Source: Planctomycetota bacterium
GTDB taxonomy: Bacteria > Planctomycetota > MHYJ01 > WSZJ01 > JACPWG01
DNA: 59,182 bases
Reading direction: 5' to 3'
Assembly: GCA_016197205.1 (NCBI GenBank)
Contig: JACPWG010000084.1
Span: 1-59,182 of the forward strand
Part shown: positions 8,501 through 16,737 of the stretch, piece after piece
How positions within the stretch are numbered: the first letter of the stretch is position 1
How the letters are laid out: each line of letters starts with the position of its first letter
The notes under the pieces: generated by a model
Databases searched by the model: none
The model's input: only the letters and a program-made list of their open reading frames with translations
What the model was told of the DNA's origin: nothing
Position numbers and translations under genes: made by a program

Positions 8501-9859
8501 TCCGCGCCGGAACATGAGCAGCTCCTCGAACAACTGGCGACGACGCTCGCCGCGGGGGGACTGCAAGGCTTCGTCCCGCGACTCGTGAAGCTGGTCAAGA
8601 CCACCGCCGAAGTCCCGCAGCCCCTGGTCCGCGCGATCCTCGACGCGCGCCGCTGGTCCGACCCCACGACGCCCTCCGCGCCTCCGCCGGGCAGCCGCCC
8701 GCTCCCGCTCACGCCCCATCCGCTCCCCGTCGCGGTGGGGGACGAAGCGCGACTCGAGGCCTTCGTCCCCCGCGCGCTGGGTCCGTTCCGCGCTCCTCCC
8801 CTCGTCGTGATCCGGCGCGGCTACGAGTTCGACGCCGTCGACGCGGACACCCTCCGCGTGGTCTGGTCGAGGCGTTGGGAGGACCCGAGCGCGCATCGCG
8901 CAAGCGCGTCCCCGGGCGCGGCGTGGGTGAGCGAAGACCTGCTCGTCCTCTGGAGCGGCGTCGAGGTGGTGGGATGGGACCGCAAAGCCGACCGCGTCCT
9001 CTGGAAATGGTCCGCGACCGACCCTGAGGGCCTTCGCCTCGTCGCCCCGTCCACGGAGGCCCTCGTGCTCTTGCAAGAGCGCCGGCTGAGCGGCGTGGAC
9101 CCGCGCACCGGCACGACGCTCTGGACGCGAGAGGCGCCTCGCGGCATCGGCGACTTCATCGGGACGGACGTCGAGCGGGGGTGGGCCTTCTACTACCAAG
9201 CCTCCGGCGGCGTCCTGTGCGTCCGGATCCGTTCCGGTCGAGTCGAGCCCCTGGGCCTCCCGGGTCCCACCGTCCATGCCGAGGTGGACGGCGAGTCGGG
9301 CTCCCTGATCGCCCAAAACGAGCCGGTGGCGTTCATCGTCACGAAGGCCCCGAACGAAGTCCGCTCGCGCGTGCTGGTCACTCCGGTCGGGGTCGGCTTC
9401 AGCCGTGTCCTCCTTCAGCAAAAGGAATGGCTCTTCTCCGAGCCGTCGCTTTTCCCCTGGCTGCCGGCCCTCCGCGTCGAGTCGCCTGCCGCGGCCGGCG
9501 AAGTGGCACGAGCCTATCCGTCTTTCGACGGCGGCATGCTGGCGCTCCTGTCGACCGGGATGCTCGGGGTGGCTCCGTCGAGCCGGCAGAAGGAGCCTGC
9601 CTGGACGCGCGCCTACCCTCGGCCGGGCACGTACGAATTCTACGTGGAACCTGGCCGGCCGCCCGTGCTCCTCGGAGTGGACGAGGCGGAGCCTCAGGCG
9701 GCCAGCGTCGCGGTTCTCGATGCCGCAGGCGGAGAAACGCTCGCGGAGGCACGCCTGGCACCAAACCCTCTCGGCTTCCCCCGCGCGGAATGGGTCGGTT
9801 CTCGCCTCCTCGTCACGGACTCGTCGGGTCCGCAGCTCCTGGGCTGGACGGGGAAGTGA
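5579..9859 (+). CDS. Giant secreted PQQ-like beta-propeller/helical-repeat protein
   Basis: A 1426-residue exported protein. The start at 5579 gives a basic N-terminus, a hydrophobic stretch (about residues 12-33) and a likely cleavage after AAAQ. Residues about 50-210 form an alpha-helical TPR-like region (FDQAAVLERSSRWAEAAALYDKLL). Residues about 310-760 contain PQQ/BamB-type blades (DGSAIFAIELQTGRVL, VLVALEAQTGRIRWVRH). A second helical block follows (about 750-1010). A second propeller ends the protein (VDADTLRVVWSRRW, VDPRTGTTLWTRE). Such proteins usually act as extracytoplasmic scaffolds; no catalytic residues are visible. In-frame ATGs at 5522, 5597 and 5606 are alternatives, and none has a strong ribosome site. 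The minus-strand ORFs opposite this gene are shadows. Confidence 0.8.
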   Translation: MPRPAPMPRMRAAASLALTLAVALAHMLRLVPAAAQDYEAIAPSSPHFIPRSADVERLFDQAAVLERSSRWAEAAALYDKLLERAEPTLVPAVGDALPGRFLPLEEAVLRRVLAWPRAGREVYGRSLSSRAAALEEKARRSDDASARSELARRYFPCATGARAIARLAREALEQGRPAEALRGWRTALDLGERALPEAGRLRVQTALAALHAGRPRTARLLLDDVSPDFSIRLGHESSTAGALSARLASPEVLSAMREPAQPSPPPGALRAWVWWSRGWPPRPIDLGEADDARGSPGVGTPADSRPDPTRTFPPPVGTPLFPLVAGSSLYVQDGSAIFAIELQTGRVLERQVCGPAVEPEPAQGEPGDEPEAAVPPPPGRGCVSAGGLLIANVQARRRGRPDPEAWPCLAAFQPTTLRPAWSTPAPREGKEPTPKELRYETAPVASGRRVFAAALGSGFDREVFVSCLEGATGATLWCTRCLVTPRSQLPESWNERSILHPLLALAGETVLCDSGVSVLVALEAQTGRIRWVRHAEAAGPPLANSKGQVLSFGPGEPPFPGSWTWSWSPQPEEETGAAAPASTWTRRFPLRVLGTSFGWLTPDGAWSMWGGTEDGTSVSPPWLHGLPFASAGGVTWTLGTGTGGGPEKGGIARPPRIVRVQGLPEPRVKSAALASGVVGDGLLSAGELVVAGTSGIWRLDRDSLKVVQDVIPWPAVPAGPVTLLDVDGDVLVASPSGIGRLSRPQPPERLFLEGELPEDRIVAHQQAATRVARAGLPSEALTLEEAALELAEKSFGPGNGIVRQARERVLRRALELVRTGISHEDDGMVERAMERIEKSGTTPEEFAPARLFLLRSAGRRGDAVLFAARARGLAALPPELQVRSPRDGTTRRLDVELEESASEFAAARSAYDREAEALLASAPGEPGAVLRCLREFPGSTAAARASCILGLAQANTGDRGGALDRLRSSWHHGASAPEHEQLLEQLATTLAAGGLQGFVPRLVKLVKTTAEVPQPLVRAILDARRWSDPTTPSAPPPGSRPLPLTPHPLPVAVGDEARLEAFVPRALGPFRAPPLVVIRRGYEFDAVDADTLRVVWSRRWEDPSAHRASASPGAAWVSEDLLVLWSGVEVVGWDRKADRVLWKWSATDPEGLRLVAPSTEALVLLQERRLSGVDPRTGTTLWTREAPRGIGDFIGTDVERGWAFYYQASGGVLCVRIRSGRVEPLGLPGPTVHAEVDGESGSLIAQNEPVAFIVTKAPNEVRSRVLVTPVGVGFSRVLLQQKEWLFSEPSLFPWLPALRVESPAAAGEVARAYPSFDGGMLALLSTGMLGVAPSSRQKEPAWTRAYPRPGTYEFYVEPGRPPVLLGVDEAEPQAASVAVLDAAGGETLAEARLAPNPLGFPRAEWVGSRLLVTDSSGPQLLGWTGK

Positions 9860-10070
9860 GCGCGTGCGACGGCACGATCCACCGTGCGCGCGCCGAGCGC
9901 ATCCGCCTTGAGGGAGATTGGCTTGACTCCCCGTGGTCGTTGTGGTTAACTTCCACGGATTTTGCTGGGGGGAATGTTGCCACGGATGCGCCCATAATCC
10001 GGAGCACGGCACAACCCATTAAGAGAATTGCGGTTACGAAACACATGCGACGGCTGCCCTAGAGGTGGGG

Positions 10071-11699
10071 ATGAAGGAGAGGGTCTGGCTCCCGCACCGG
10101 CGGCTTGGAGTCCGTCCGGCGGCCGTTGCCGGTCTCGCGGCGCTGGCGCTTTTCGCGCTCGGCGGCCTCGTGGACGCGTCCAACGGGCTGCTGCCGCTGG
10201 CGAACGGACCGAAGGCGGGAGGCCGGGCCGGCGTCGACTTCGCGATCGCCCGCGACGCGACCGCGCTCAACACGAATCCCGCGGGATTGGTGCAGCTCCC
10301 CAACGGGACGCGCACCGACTCGCCGTTCAACGTTTTCTACCCGCTCTACGAATACGAAGACGACAACGACGCGCAAACCTCCTCGGACATCGCGGCCATC
10401 CCCAGCTTCGGCATTGTCTGGACCATGGGCCGTCCCGACATCCGGATCCGGCATGATGACTACCTCCGGCTGCTGACGCCGGAGGAGAAGAGCCAGATGC
10501 AAGATGTGTTCATGCCCCCCAATGACTTCAAGTCGAAAATCGCGTTCGGCTTCGGCATGTTCGTGCAAGGCGGCGGCGGCAACCACGCCGTGCTGAAGAC
10601 ACGGCTCTTCCCCGAGGGGGTGACCTTCGCGACCAAGTTCGGCCTCATCTCCGCCACGCCGGGCGTGGCGATCCAGATCACGGACTCCCTTTCCCTCGGC
10701 GTCGCGTTCAACATCAACTACGGCGACATGAAGCTCAACGCCGCGCTCTCGCAGCAGGCGGACCTCCTCAAGGGGCCGGCGTTCGAGTTCGGCGGGCAGA
10801 CGCTGGCCACTTACGGGGACCTGTACAAGGTCCTCCATGCCCTCCCGCCGCCGCTCGGCAACAGCGACAACATCACCGAGGTGAACGGCAGGGCCTTCCT
10901 CACCGACCTCGTTTCCTGGGGCTTCGGCGGCCGTATCGGCATGATGTGGAAGCCGTCCGATCAGGTCACGGTGGGCGCCACCTACATCCCGCACACCTGG
11001 ATGGCTGACTTCAAGGGCAAGGCCAAGGTCGATTACACGCGCGAGATCGATGCCACCCCGCCTTTTCTCCCCGGCCTCCGCCCCGGGTTCCTGACGCGCA
11101 GCTTCGTTTCCACGGTGCTCACCGGCGACCCGAACACGCTCCTCGAGGAGGACTACCTCGCCTTCTACGACGCCACGATCAAGGACTTCGAGTTCCCCGA
11201 GCAGATCGCGCTCGGAGTCGCGATCCAGGTGAATCCGCGGCTGCTCGTCGCCGCGGACTACAAGTACGTCTCGTGGAACAAGGAGTTCAGGAAGTTCACG
11301 TCCGTGCTGTCGAACGGCTCGGATCAGAAAATCAACCTCTTGGTGGGCTCCGACACGATCGAGGCGGTCGTTCCGCTGAACTGGCAGGACCAGGAGGTGT
11401 TCTCTGTCGGGGTCGAGTACCAGATCGACGACGAATACGTCGTGCGGGCCGGCTACAACTACGCCGACAACATGATTCCCGCGAACACGATCCTGCCCAT
11501 CCTCCCCGCGTTCGTGGAGGCCCACGCCTCGCTCGGTTTCGGATACCAGTACGACAATTGGGAGTTCGACATGGCGTGGGAGCACGGGTTCGTGAACACG
11601 GTTCGGACCCAGCAGCACCTGCTCACCGTCGACTTGCAAAACAGCAAATCCCGCCTGATCCAGGAGTTCATCTACCTGGGGGCCAGTTACAAGTTCTAG
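10071..11699 (+). CDS. OmpP1/FadL/TodX-family outer-membrane transport protein
   Basis: A 542-residue precursor with a signal peptide (hydrophobic residues about 17-37) and a long beta-strand-rich body ending in an aromatic residue (GASYKF), as outer-membrane barrels do. The N-terminal block DFAIARDATALNTNPAGL matches the FadL-family luminal plug signature. Barrel strands with alternating aromatic residues are clear near the end (FGYQYDNWEFDMAWEHGF). Relatives take up long-chain fatty acids or other hydrophobic compounds across the outer membrane; the substrate here is unknown. ATG at 10071 is preceded by GAGG 5 bases upstream; a GTG at 10065 is less likely. The gene implies a diderm envelope. 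Confidence 0.85.
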   Translation: MKERVWLPHRRLGVRPAAVAGLAALALFALGGLVDASNGLLPLANGPKAGGRAGVDFAIARDATALNTNPAGLVQLPNGTRTDSPFNVFYPLYEYEDDNDAQTSSDIAAIPSFGIVWTMGRPDIRIRHDDYLRLLTPEEKSQMQDVFMPPNDFKSKIAFGFGMFVQGGGGNHAVLKTRLFPEGVTFATKFGLISATPGVAIQITDSLSLGVAFNINYGDMKLNAALSQQADLLKGPAFEFGGQTLATYGDLYKVLHALPPPLGNSDNITEVNGRAFLTDLVSWGFGGRIGMMWKPSDQVTVGATYIPHTWMADFKGKAKVDYTREIDATPPFLPGLRPGFLTRSFVSTVLTGDPNTLLEEDYLAFYDATIKDFEFPEQIALGVAIQVNPRLLVAADYKYVSWNKEFRKFTSVLSNGSDQKINLLVGSDTIEAVVPLNWQDQEVFSVGVEYQIDDEYVVRAGYNYADNMIPANTILPILPAFVEAHASLGFGYQYDNWEFDMAWEHGFVNTVRTQQHLLTVDLQNSKSRLIQEFIYLGASYKF

Positions 11700-11756
11700 T
11701 CGGTCGCGAGGACGCGGTGGCTGCAAGAGCGACGACGCGACGGCAGCCCGAGATCG

Positions 11757-11795
11757 TCGCAATCTGTGTAATCTGTGAAATCTGTGGTTCCGTCG
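11757..11795. repeat. Dispersed AATCTGTG repeat remnant
   Basis: Three near-tandem copies of (A)ATCTGTG followed by GGTTCC, partly repeated at 11830-11840. The same words recur at 44018-44090. This looks like a remnant of a short dispersed repeat in the 205-base gap between the FadL-like and lipocalin-like genes. Confidence 0.5.
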
Positions 11796-11904
11796 TAGTT
11801 TGGTTGCGGCCATCGGCTGCTCTGGGAAATCTGTGGTTCCCGAGGTGTTCGACCCAAGCAGGATTTGTCGCAGGAAGACAGGCTTCAGCGGACGCGCATC
11901 ACTC

Positions 11905-13209
11905 ATGTGGAAAGACAACTCGCTTCGCTGGAACGGAACGGCGGACCCGCACTATGAGGCGTGGTACCTGACCCTGTACGACCCTCGGGGCGGCCGCGCC
12001 ATCTGGCTCCGGTACACGATCCTCGTGCCCGACGGCGGGGCCGGGCGGGGCGAAGCCGGCGTCTGGCTGTTCGCCTTCGACGCCGACGCACCGGACCGCC
12101 GGGTCGCGGAGAAGAGGATCCGCCCGCTCTCGGAGTTGAAGGCGGAAACCGACCCGCTGGTCTTCCGGCTCGGGGAGGACGTCTTCTCGGAGGGGCGGAC
12201 CACGGGCTCGGTCGACGGCCCGCGCGGCCCGCTGTCGTGGGACTTGAGCTTTCGCCCGTGCCCGGGCACCTATCACCACCTGCACGGCCTCCTGCGCGCG
12301 CTGCACGTCAGCAAGGCCACGGTGTGCGCGCCGAATCTCGACACGCGCTTCCACGGCGAAGTCCGCCTGGGCGGGACGACGGTGCGCGTCGAGGGGTGGC
12401 CCGGACAGCAAGCCCACGTGTGGGGGACGCGCTACGCGCCCGGGTGGATCTGGGCGCATGCGAACGCGTTCGAAGGAAAGGATGGGACGGTGTTCGAGGG
12501 GGTCAGTTCACGGATCCCCCTCGGGGGAAAGCCGAGCCCTCCGCTGACCTCGCTCTTTTTTTTGGACTCCGGCACCGAACGCGCCTGGCGCTCGCCGCGC
12601 CATTTGCTGGGGACCCGCAGCTCCCTGTGGATCCCCGGCCTGGGCGGCTATCCGGGCGTGCCGGTGGGACGCGAAGGGATGGCGAGGCCGTCGGTCCCGC
12701 TGTCGGCCCCGCTGCCGCCGGGAGTCGAGGCGTTCTCCTCCGCCCCCTCGGGCGGAAACGGTACGGCCGCGGCCGGCCCCGGGGAGAGAGCCGGGACCTC
12801 GGGCACCTCCCCGAGCGGACCGGGCGTGCGCGACAGCGGCTTCATCGCCGCCCTCTTCCCTCCGGGTTTCGACGAGATCCCGGACGCGGATCGAATGCTC
12901 GTCTGGTTCACGAGGGCGACCGGCTGGTCGGAAGCGCTGACGGCCATGGTGCTCGCCCATCCGCGCGACCTCGTGGGCGTCGAACATTTGGGCCCTACCG
13001 GCGAGCAGCGCTTCTGCTATAATAGCGAGATCGCCTCCGCCATCCTCCGGCTCGAGGGACGCAGCTTCCCGGGGGCCGCATGGACTCCGAAAGGGCAATG
13101 GGCCGCGAAGCGGACCGCCTCCCTCGAGGTGGTCCTTTCGGCCCCGATCCCCGGCTTCTCGATCCATCTCCCCCACGCGGCGGGCATGGCGCGAGCGGTC
13201 GCCCCTTGA
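11905..13209 (+). CDS. Lipocalin-like CrtC/AttH/tocopherol-cyclase-type protein
   Basis: A 434-residue protein related to the double-lipocalin CrtC/AttH superfamily, which includes carotenoid 1,2-hydratase and tocopherol cyclase. Landmarks are LRWNGTADPHYEAWYLTL at the N-terminus, IWLRYTILVP, and the central GQQAHVWGTRYAPGWIWAHA, where His/Trp-rich GxxxHxWG...WxWxH motifs line the pocket in this group. A Gly/Pro/Ala-rich low-complexity insert occupies about residues 255-310. There is no signal peptide from this start, so it may act in the cytoplasm. The chemistry is not predictable, and a hydrophobic isoprenoid ligand is only a guess. ATG at 11905 lacks a clear ribosome site; a TTG at 11800 is the only in-frame alternative. 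Confidence 0.65.
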   Translation: MWKDNSLRWNGTADPHYEAWYLTLYDPRGGRAIWLRYTILVPDGGAGRGEAGVWLFAFDADAPDRRVAEKRIRPLSELKAETDPLVFRLGEDVFSEGRTTGSVDGPRGPLSWDLSFRPCPGTYHHLHGLLRALHVSKATVCAPNLDTRFHGEVRLGGTTVRVEGWPGQQAHVWGTRYAPGWIWAHANAFEGKDGTVFEGVSSRIPLGGKPSPPLTSLFFLDSGTERAWRSPRHLLGTRSSLWIPGLGGYPGVPVGREGMARPSVPLSAPLPPGVEAFSSAPSGGNGTAAAGPGERAGTSGTSPSGPGVRDSGFIAALFPPGFDEIPDADRMLVWFTRATGWSEALTAMVLAHPRDLVGVEHLGPTGEQRFCYNSEIASAILRLEGRSFPGAAWTPKGQWAAKRTASLEVVLSAPIPGFSIHLPHAAGMARAVAP

Positions 13210-13331
13210 CCCGGCGAAAAATTCGGTTGCCGGTTCCGCTTCCGTTCGCCTCCGGCCAGTTGTCGTTGTCGGTTCCTCCCTGCGAGTCGGTAACCCTCCA
13301 GGCGTCCCCCACGTGTGAGGAGTCCTCCCTC

Positions 13332-14579
13332 ATGTCCGTTCCTCGTGTTCGCTGGGTCTTGCTGGCGTGCTTCCTCCTCGGGCTCACCCTGCCCGGCGCC
13401 GAGGCGAAGGGCGGAGGCTCCGCGGAGTCCGCGATCGGGCACGCCCTTGACGGCTGGTGGCGCCTGGACGGGCAGGACCGCTTCGGACCCTACAAGGGCA
13501 CGGTCCGCGTCCAGTTCCTGAACGGAAATCTCTACCGGCTCGAGGGGGCGCCTGCGTACGCCGACGGCGTGTCGCGCAACTGGTGCGGAGAGGCGCTCCT
13601 CATCAATCGGAAACTGAGCCTGAGCCACACGGTCCCGGCGAATGGGATGCTGGAGGCGCTGACCGGGCAGGCCCCGCCGACCGATCTCCCGCCCCGCATT
13701 TCACGCACGTACGACCTCGACCGCGAGGGGCTGAATCTCACGGGCGTCATTCGTCTGGTGCAGGGACCGGTCAAGACGCTCATCGGCCGGGAAACGCTGC
13801 ACCAGTTGGTCCCGCCCTTGGCGGGCTTCGAAAAGATGCCCGCCACCGAGGGGAAGCTCACCGTGCACGTCTGGCGGAGCGCCCCCAGCCGCCTTCGCTA
13901 CGGCAGCCCGCTCGGCATCTTTGGACCCTACCTCGTCAACCACGCCCGGAAAAGCAAGCACTCGATCGGCCACGTCGCCGTCGAAGTGCGGGCGCCGTCC
14001 GGGACCTTCGCCCGCGGCAACTACATCTACGCGGGCCACACGGGCGATCCGGAGCCGATGATGATCAAGGCCGCCAAGCGCGGCGCGCCGCTCCGCGAAG
14101 TCTTCGGCACTTTCCCGGGTGGCCACTTGCACACGCGCGTCCCCGGCGACGAACCCCACGTCACCGTCGAGTTCAAGCTCACCAAGGAGCAGGCCGTGGC
14201 CGCGCTCGAGTTCGTGACGCAGTACAAGCAGGACCACTACGGCCTCTTCCCGAACGGCGCGACCAGCTCCGCGGACATCGTGAAGGCGGGGATCGAGGAC
14301 GGCGGCGGCTGCATCTCCTTCGGCGCCGGCGTCCTAACCCAGGCGGGGATCGACCTCTCCACCCTCCATCCGCAGACGGTCATCGTCAGCAAGACCTGGA
14401 TGGAGGAAGGCGGCTACCGGTGGTGGATGCTGCCCTTCTACAGCACCTGGTGCCCCCGGGGCCACACGCCCGCGGAGATCACCTTCTACACGCCCGACCT
14501 CCTCGCCGACTGGGTCCTCGACCTGCCGCCCGCCATCAAGCAGAAATTCGACGTCCGGATCCTCAAGGCGGCGAAATAG
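13332..14579 (+). CDS. Secreted protein with possible permuted NlpC/LRAT-like thiol core
   Basis: A 415-residue precursor with a clear signal peptide (WVLLACFLLGLTLPGAEA). It is not a family I recognise with certainty. The C-terminal half has a suggestive order: SIGHVAVEV with H214, then GGGCISFGAGVLTQAGI with C327. A His preceding the Cys, with Cys at the start of a helix, is the arrangement of circularly permuted papain-like folds (YaeF/LRAT type), but this is inference from motif shape only. The N-terminal half (about 35-175) is beta-rich. GAGGAG lies 10 bases upstream of ATG 13332. It follows the lipocalin-like gene by 120 bases and may share its transcript. Confidence 0.6.
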   Translation: MSVPRVRWVLLACFLLGLTLPGAEAKGGGSAESAIGHALDGWWRLDGQDRFGPYKGTVRVQFLNGNLYRLEGAPAYADGVSRNWCGEALLINRKLSLSHTVPANGMLEALTGQAPPTDLPPRISRTYDLDREGLNLTGVIRLVQGPVKTLIGRETLHQLVPPLAGFEKMPATEGKLTVHVWRSAPSRLRYGSPLGIFGPYLVNHARKSKHSIGHVAVEVRAPSGTFARGNYIYAGHTGDPEPMMIKAAKRGAPLREVFGTFPGGHLHTRVPGDEPHVTVEFKLTKEQAVAALEFVTQYKQDHYGLFPNGATSSADIVKAGIEDGGGCISFGAGVLTQAGIDLSTLHPQTVIVSKTWMEEGGYRWWMLPFYSTWCPRGHTPAEITFYTPDLLADWVLDLPPAIKQKFDVRILKAAK

Positions 14580-14740
14580 GGACTGCGGAACACGCCTCCA
14601 CCGCGTGGGCCACCCGGCAGGCGACCGCACCGGGGGCTCGGACTCCCTCCCCACGGCTCCGTCCGCCGGCCAAGCCCCGCCCCGCGGCCTCCCCACCCCT
14701 GCCCACGGCGCACGCTGGTGGGGCTTCCACGTCGTTTCAG

Positions 14741-14864
14741 GCGGTCGCTACGCTTGGTTTGGATCCTTCACTTCGCTCCGCTCCGCGCTGCGGCGCCTCG
14801 CTTCGCTCAGAGCCTGCCCTGAGCCGGGCCGAAGGGATGACAAGCGCATCGAACGGGTTCCCTG
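14741..14864. repeat. Dispersed 120-bp repeat, copy 2 (inverted relative to copy 1)
   Basis: Reverse complement of 1-119 with a 5-base CTCCG-type insertion and very few substitutions. The near identity over the full length indicates recent duplication or conversion. The two copies are inverted and bracket 14.6 kb. Confidence 0.85.
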
Positions 14865-15032
14865 AAAGCTCTACCTGACGGGAGCCAGCCGACCTCCACG
14901 GAGCGCCCGGCGAACTAGCAGAATGAGCGTGGACGGGACACTTGGCCGGTGTGCGAAAGGGATGACAGGTCTCGCGGTCCTGCCCCGGTGCGGAGGAGAG
15001 TGCCGCATTCCCTCGGAAGCACAGAAGATGAG

Positions 15033-15067
15033 AACGGCCCCGGCGGGCATGCCTCGCCGGGGCCGTT
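15033..15067. terminator. Bidirectional intrinsic terminator
   Basis: A perfect 13-bp stem, AACGGCCCCGGCG paired with CGCCGGGGCCGTT, and a 9-base loop. It is followed by TTTT on the plus strand and by a pyrimidine-rich CTCATCTTCT on the minus strand. It lies between convergent genes ending at 14579 (plus) and 15265 (minus), so it can serve both. Confidence 0.75.
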
Positions 15068-15264
15068 TTCGTTCTCCTGCGGACGTCGTCCAGCCGAGGG
15101 GGCGCGGCGGCGCCGTGCCGCGACCCCCCGAAAAGCGAACGCCGCACCGGCGGGCCCGTGCCGCCGTCGTGCCCTACCCGGTCGTTCCGGTCGACCGGCA
15201 GGGACACGGGACTGCCGTGCCCTTCGCCAGGTTCGTGGCGCGTATCCGGCTCGTGGCGCCCGGC

Positions 15265-16209
15265 CTACTTCGCTTCTTTCATCGCCTTCAGCTTCGCTTC
15301 GTTCTGCTCCACCCACTCCTTGCGGATGTGCGGGCCGAAGCGTGTCTTCAGGGCGTTCAGCCCTTCCTCGAAGAGCGCGGCGTCCTTCTGGCTCTCCGCG
15401 TAGCCGAGGGTCAGGATCCAGAACACCTGGAACATCTGCTCGTCGGTAGGGACGCGGCCCGCCTTCCTCATCTCCGCGAACTTCTTCCCCGCCTCGAGCA
15501 TCTTCTGCGGGTCCTTCCCGTCCATGCTCTGGGCGACCTGCATCACCTCGCCGTTCGCGAGAAAGCCGTCGAGCTTGGCCTGCTTCTCCTTCGGCACGTT
15601 CTTCAGTTCCGCAAGCCGCGCTTTCGCCTGGTCGGGCTTCACGTGGCCGAGCTCGCACTGCCGCAGGAGGAGGTCGATCTTCGCCGCCTCGTCGCCGCCG
15701 TCGGCCTTCTTTCGGAGCTCGTCCAGCTCCTTCGCCGTGGCCTGGGCCTTGGTCACGGTGGCCTCGAAGGCCGCCGCACTCCGTGCGCCGTCGTGCTGCG
15801 CGAGCACCCCGCCTTCGGCGTCAAGCACCGCGAGGAAGGGGAAGCCGTTGCCGCCCTTCTCTTCGAGCAGGTTCTGGTACGGGTCCGTCGGCACCTGCGA
15901 CGTGATGTGGCAGAAGAGGACCACGCTCTCCGCGAACTTCGGGAACGCGCTGTCTACGAGGGCGCCGCCCTCGAGCGCGTTGCAAGGCCCTCAGGGGGCG
16001 TAGGACCGGGTGAAGTACGCGAAGATCACCTTGCCGGTCTTCTTCGCCTCGGCGCGGGCCTTGTCGTAGTCGGTGAACCACGCGGCCTTCTTCAAGAATT
16101 CCGACTGGAGCTTGTGGTCCCGCTTCTCCTCCATGGACTGCGCCCAGGAGGTGGCGGACAGGGTCAAGAGAAGAGCCCCGACCAGGGCCCCGGTACCGGC
16201 ACGAATCAC
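15265..16209 (-). CDS. Thioredoxin-like selenoprotein (UGPC active site), secreted
   Basis: A 314-residue protein if the in-frame UGA at 15991-15993 is read as selenocysteine (U73). The N-terminus has a signal peptide (hydrophobic residues 8-23, cleavage near SWAQ). The thioredoxin-like domain follows: GKVIFAYF strand, SYAP, then U73-G-P-C76. This is exactly the CGPC active site of thioredoxins with the first Cys replaced by Sec. The reading frame continues with the expected fold (AESVVLFCH strand, then a cis-Pro-like GFPFLAVLD strand). The C-terminal half is a Lys/Glu-rich helical region of about 190 residues. GTG at 16209 has AAAGGAGA 7 bases upstream. A hairpin matching bacterial SECIS rules follows the UGA. 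Gene callers would report two fragments, 15265-15924 and one ending at 15991. It is probably a periplasmic thiol or selenol redox protein; the partner is unknown. Confidence 0.88.
15944..15981 (-). promoter_or_regulatory. Candidate bacterial SECIS element for the UGPC selenoprotein
   Basis: Beginning 9 bases after the UGA, the mRNA forms an outer 8-bp stem (AACGCGCT with AGCGCGTT). A 5-base one-sided bulge (TAGAC) follows, then an inner 7-bp stem (CGAGGGC with GCCCTCG) with a GGC loop. The loop starts 24 bases after the UGA. Known bacterial SECIS elements place a G-containing apical loop about 16-37 bases after the UGA, so both position and loop agree. It lies inside the coding sequence, as expected for bacteria. 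Confidence 0.75.
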
Positions 16210-16737
16210 GAAGGGTCTCCTTTCGATGGCCTGGGATTCAGGCGACTCGAGTAAAGGGCCCGGCGCGCGGCTGCCGGCGCGCGTCCTGCCCGAAAAAGGG
16301 TGGGGCAGGATACCACACGTGCACGCGGAACGAAAGCGATACTTAGGCTGCGACGCACGCGTCCATCGGCCACCCGCCGCCAAGTGCAGGCGGGTCTACG
16401 CGCGCCCGTCTGGTGGCCCCCCGTCCCGCTCGCTGCTTCGGTCCGTTGGGCCGGCCCTCCCAACGTGAGTGCGCCGCCCTGGTGCCTGCTGCAAGCCGCC
16501 TGCTCAGTCGAGCAGGCGACCTGAGTACCGCCCCACAGAATTGGGTGACCAATTTCCTCGGCGATTTCGGCCGCCTGCTTCGTTGCGCTCGCTCGACGTA
16601 GTTCTCCGTTACTACGCCTTGCTCGCGCGCCTCGCGGGCGGCCGAACTTGCCTTCGGCTATTGGACCACAAGGGCTCGCGGCCGGCGGAGAACAAATCGT
16701 GAAAGGCGGCTCGTTCCCGCCCGCGCCATCCGAGGCT
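16210..16737. other. Intergenic region with truncated MITE
   Basis: 528 bases upstream of the selenoprotein gene. It contains the truncated family A MITE (16525-16665); I see no gene in the remainder. Confidence 0.5.
16525..16665. mobile_element. Family A MITE copy 2, right end lost
   Basis: Starts with GTACCGCCCCACAGAATTG after a CTGAG target and follows the family consensus up to CTATTGG. The last 25 bases or so, including the second terminal repeat, are missing. It is a decayed or partly deleted copy. Confidence 0.75.

Larger units (their letters stand above)
14580..15264. other. Intergenic region with repeat and terminator
   Basis: 685 bases between convergent genes. It holds the second copy of the 120-bp dispersed repeat (14741-14864) and a strong symmetrical hairpin (15033-15067). 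The rest shows no supported gene. Confidence 0.6.

Noticed and set aside
5426..10012. Long minus-strand ORFs of 500-600 codons opposite the propeller gene
   Set aside because: They are GC-driven shadows of the 5579-9859 gene, Arg/Ala/Pro-rich with no domain. The plus-strand frame has a signal peptide and propeller motifs.
13018..13023. TATAAT box as a promoter for the secreted-protein gene
   Set aside because: It lies inside the lipocalin-like coding sequence, has no -35 at 16-19 bases, and is more than 300 bases from the gene start.
15265..16254. Frameshifted or nonsense pseudogene interpretation of the thioredoxin-like gene
   Set aside because: The frame is continuous on both sides of a single UGA, the UGA falls on the catalytic Cys position, and a SECIS-like hairpin follows; a random stop would not give all three. 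A sequencing error cannot be excluded from sequence alone.
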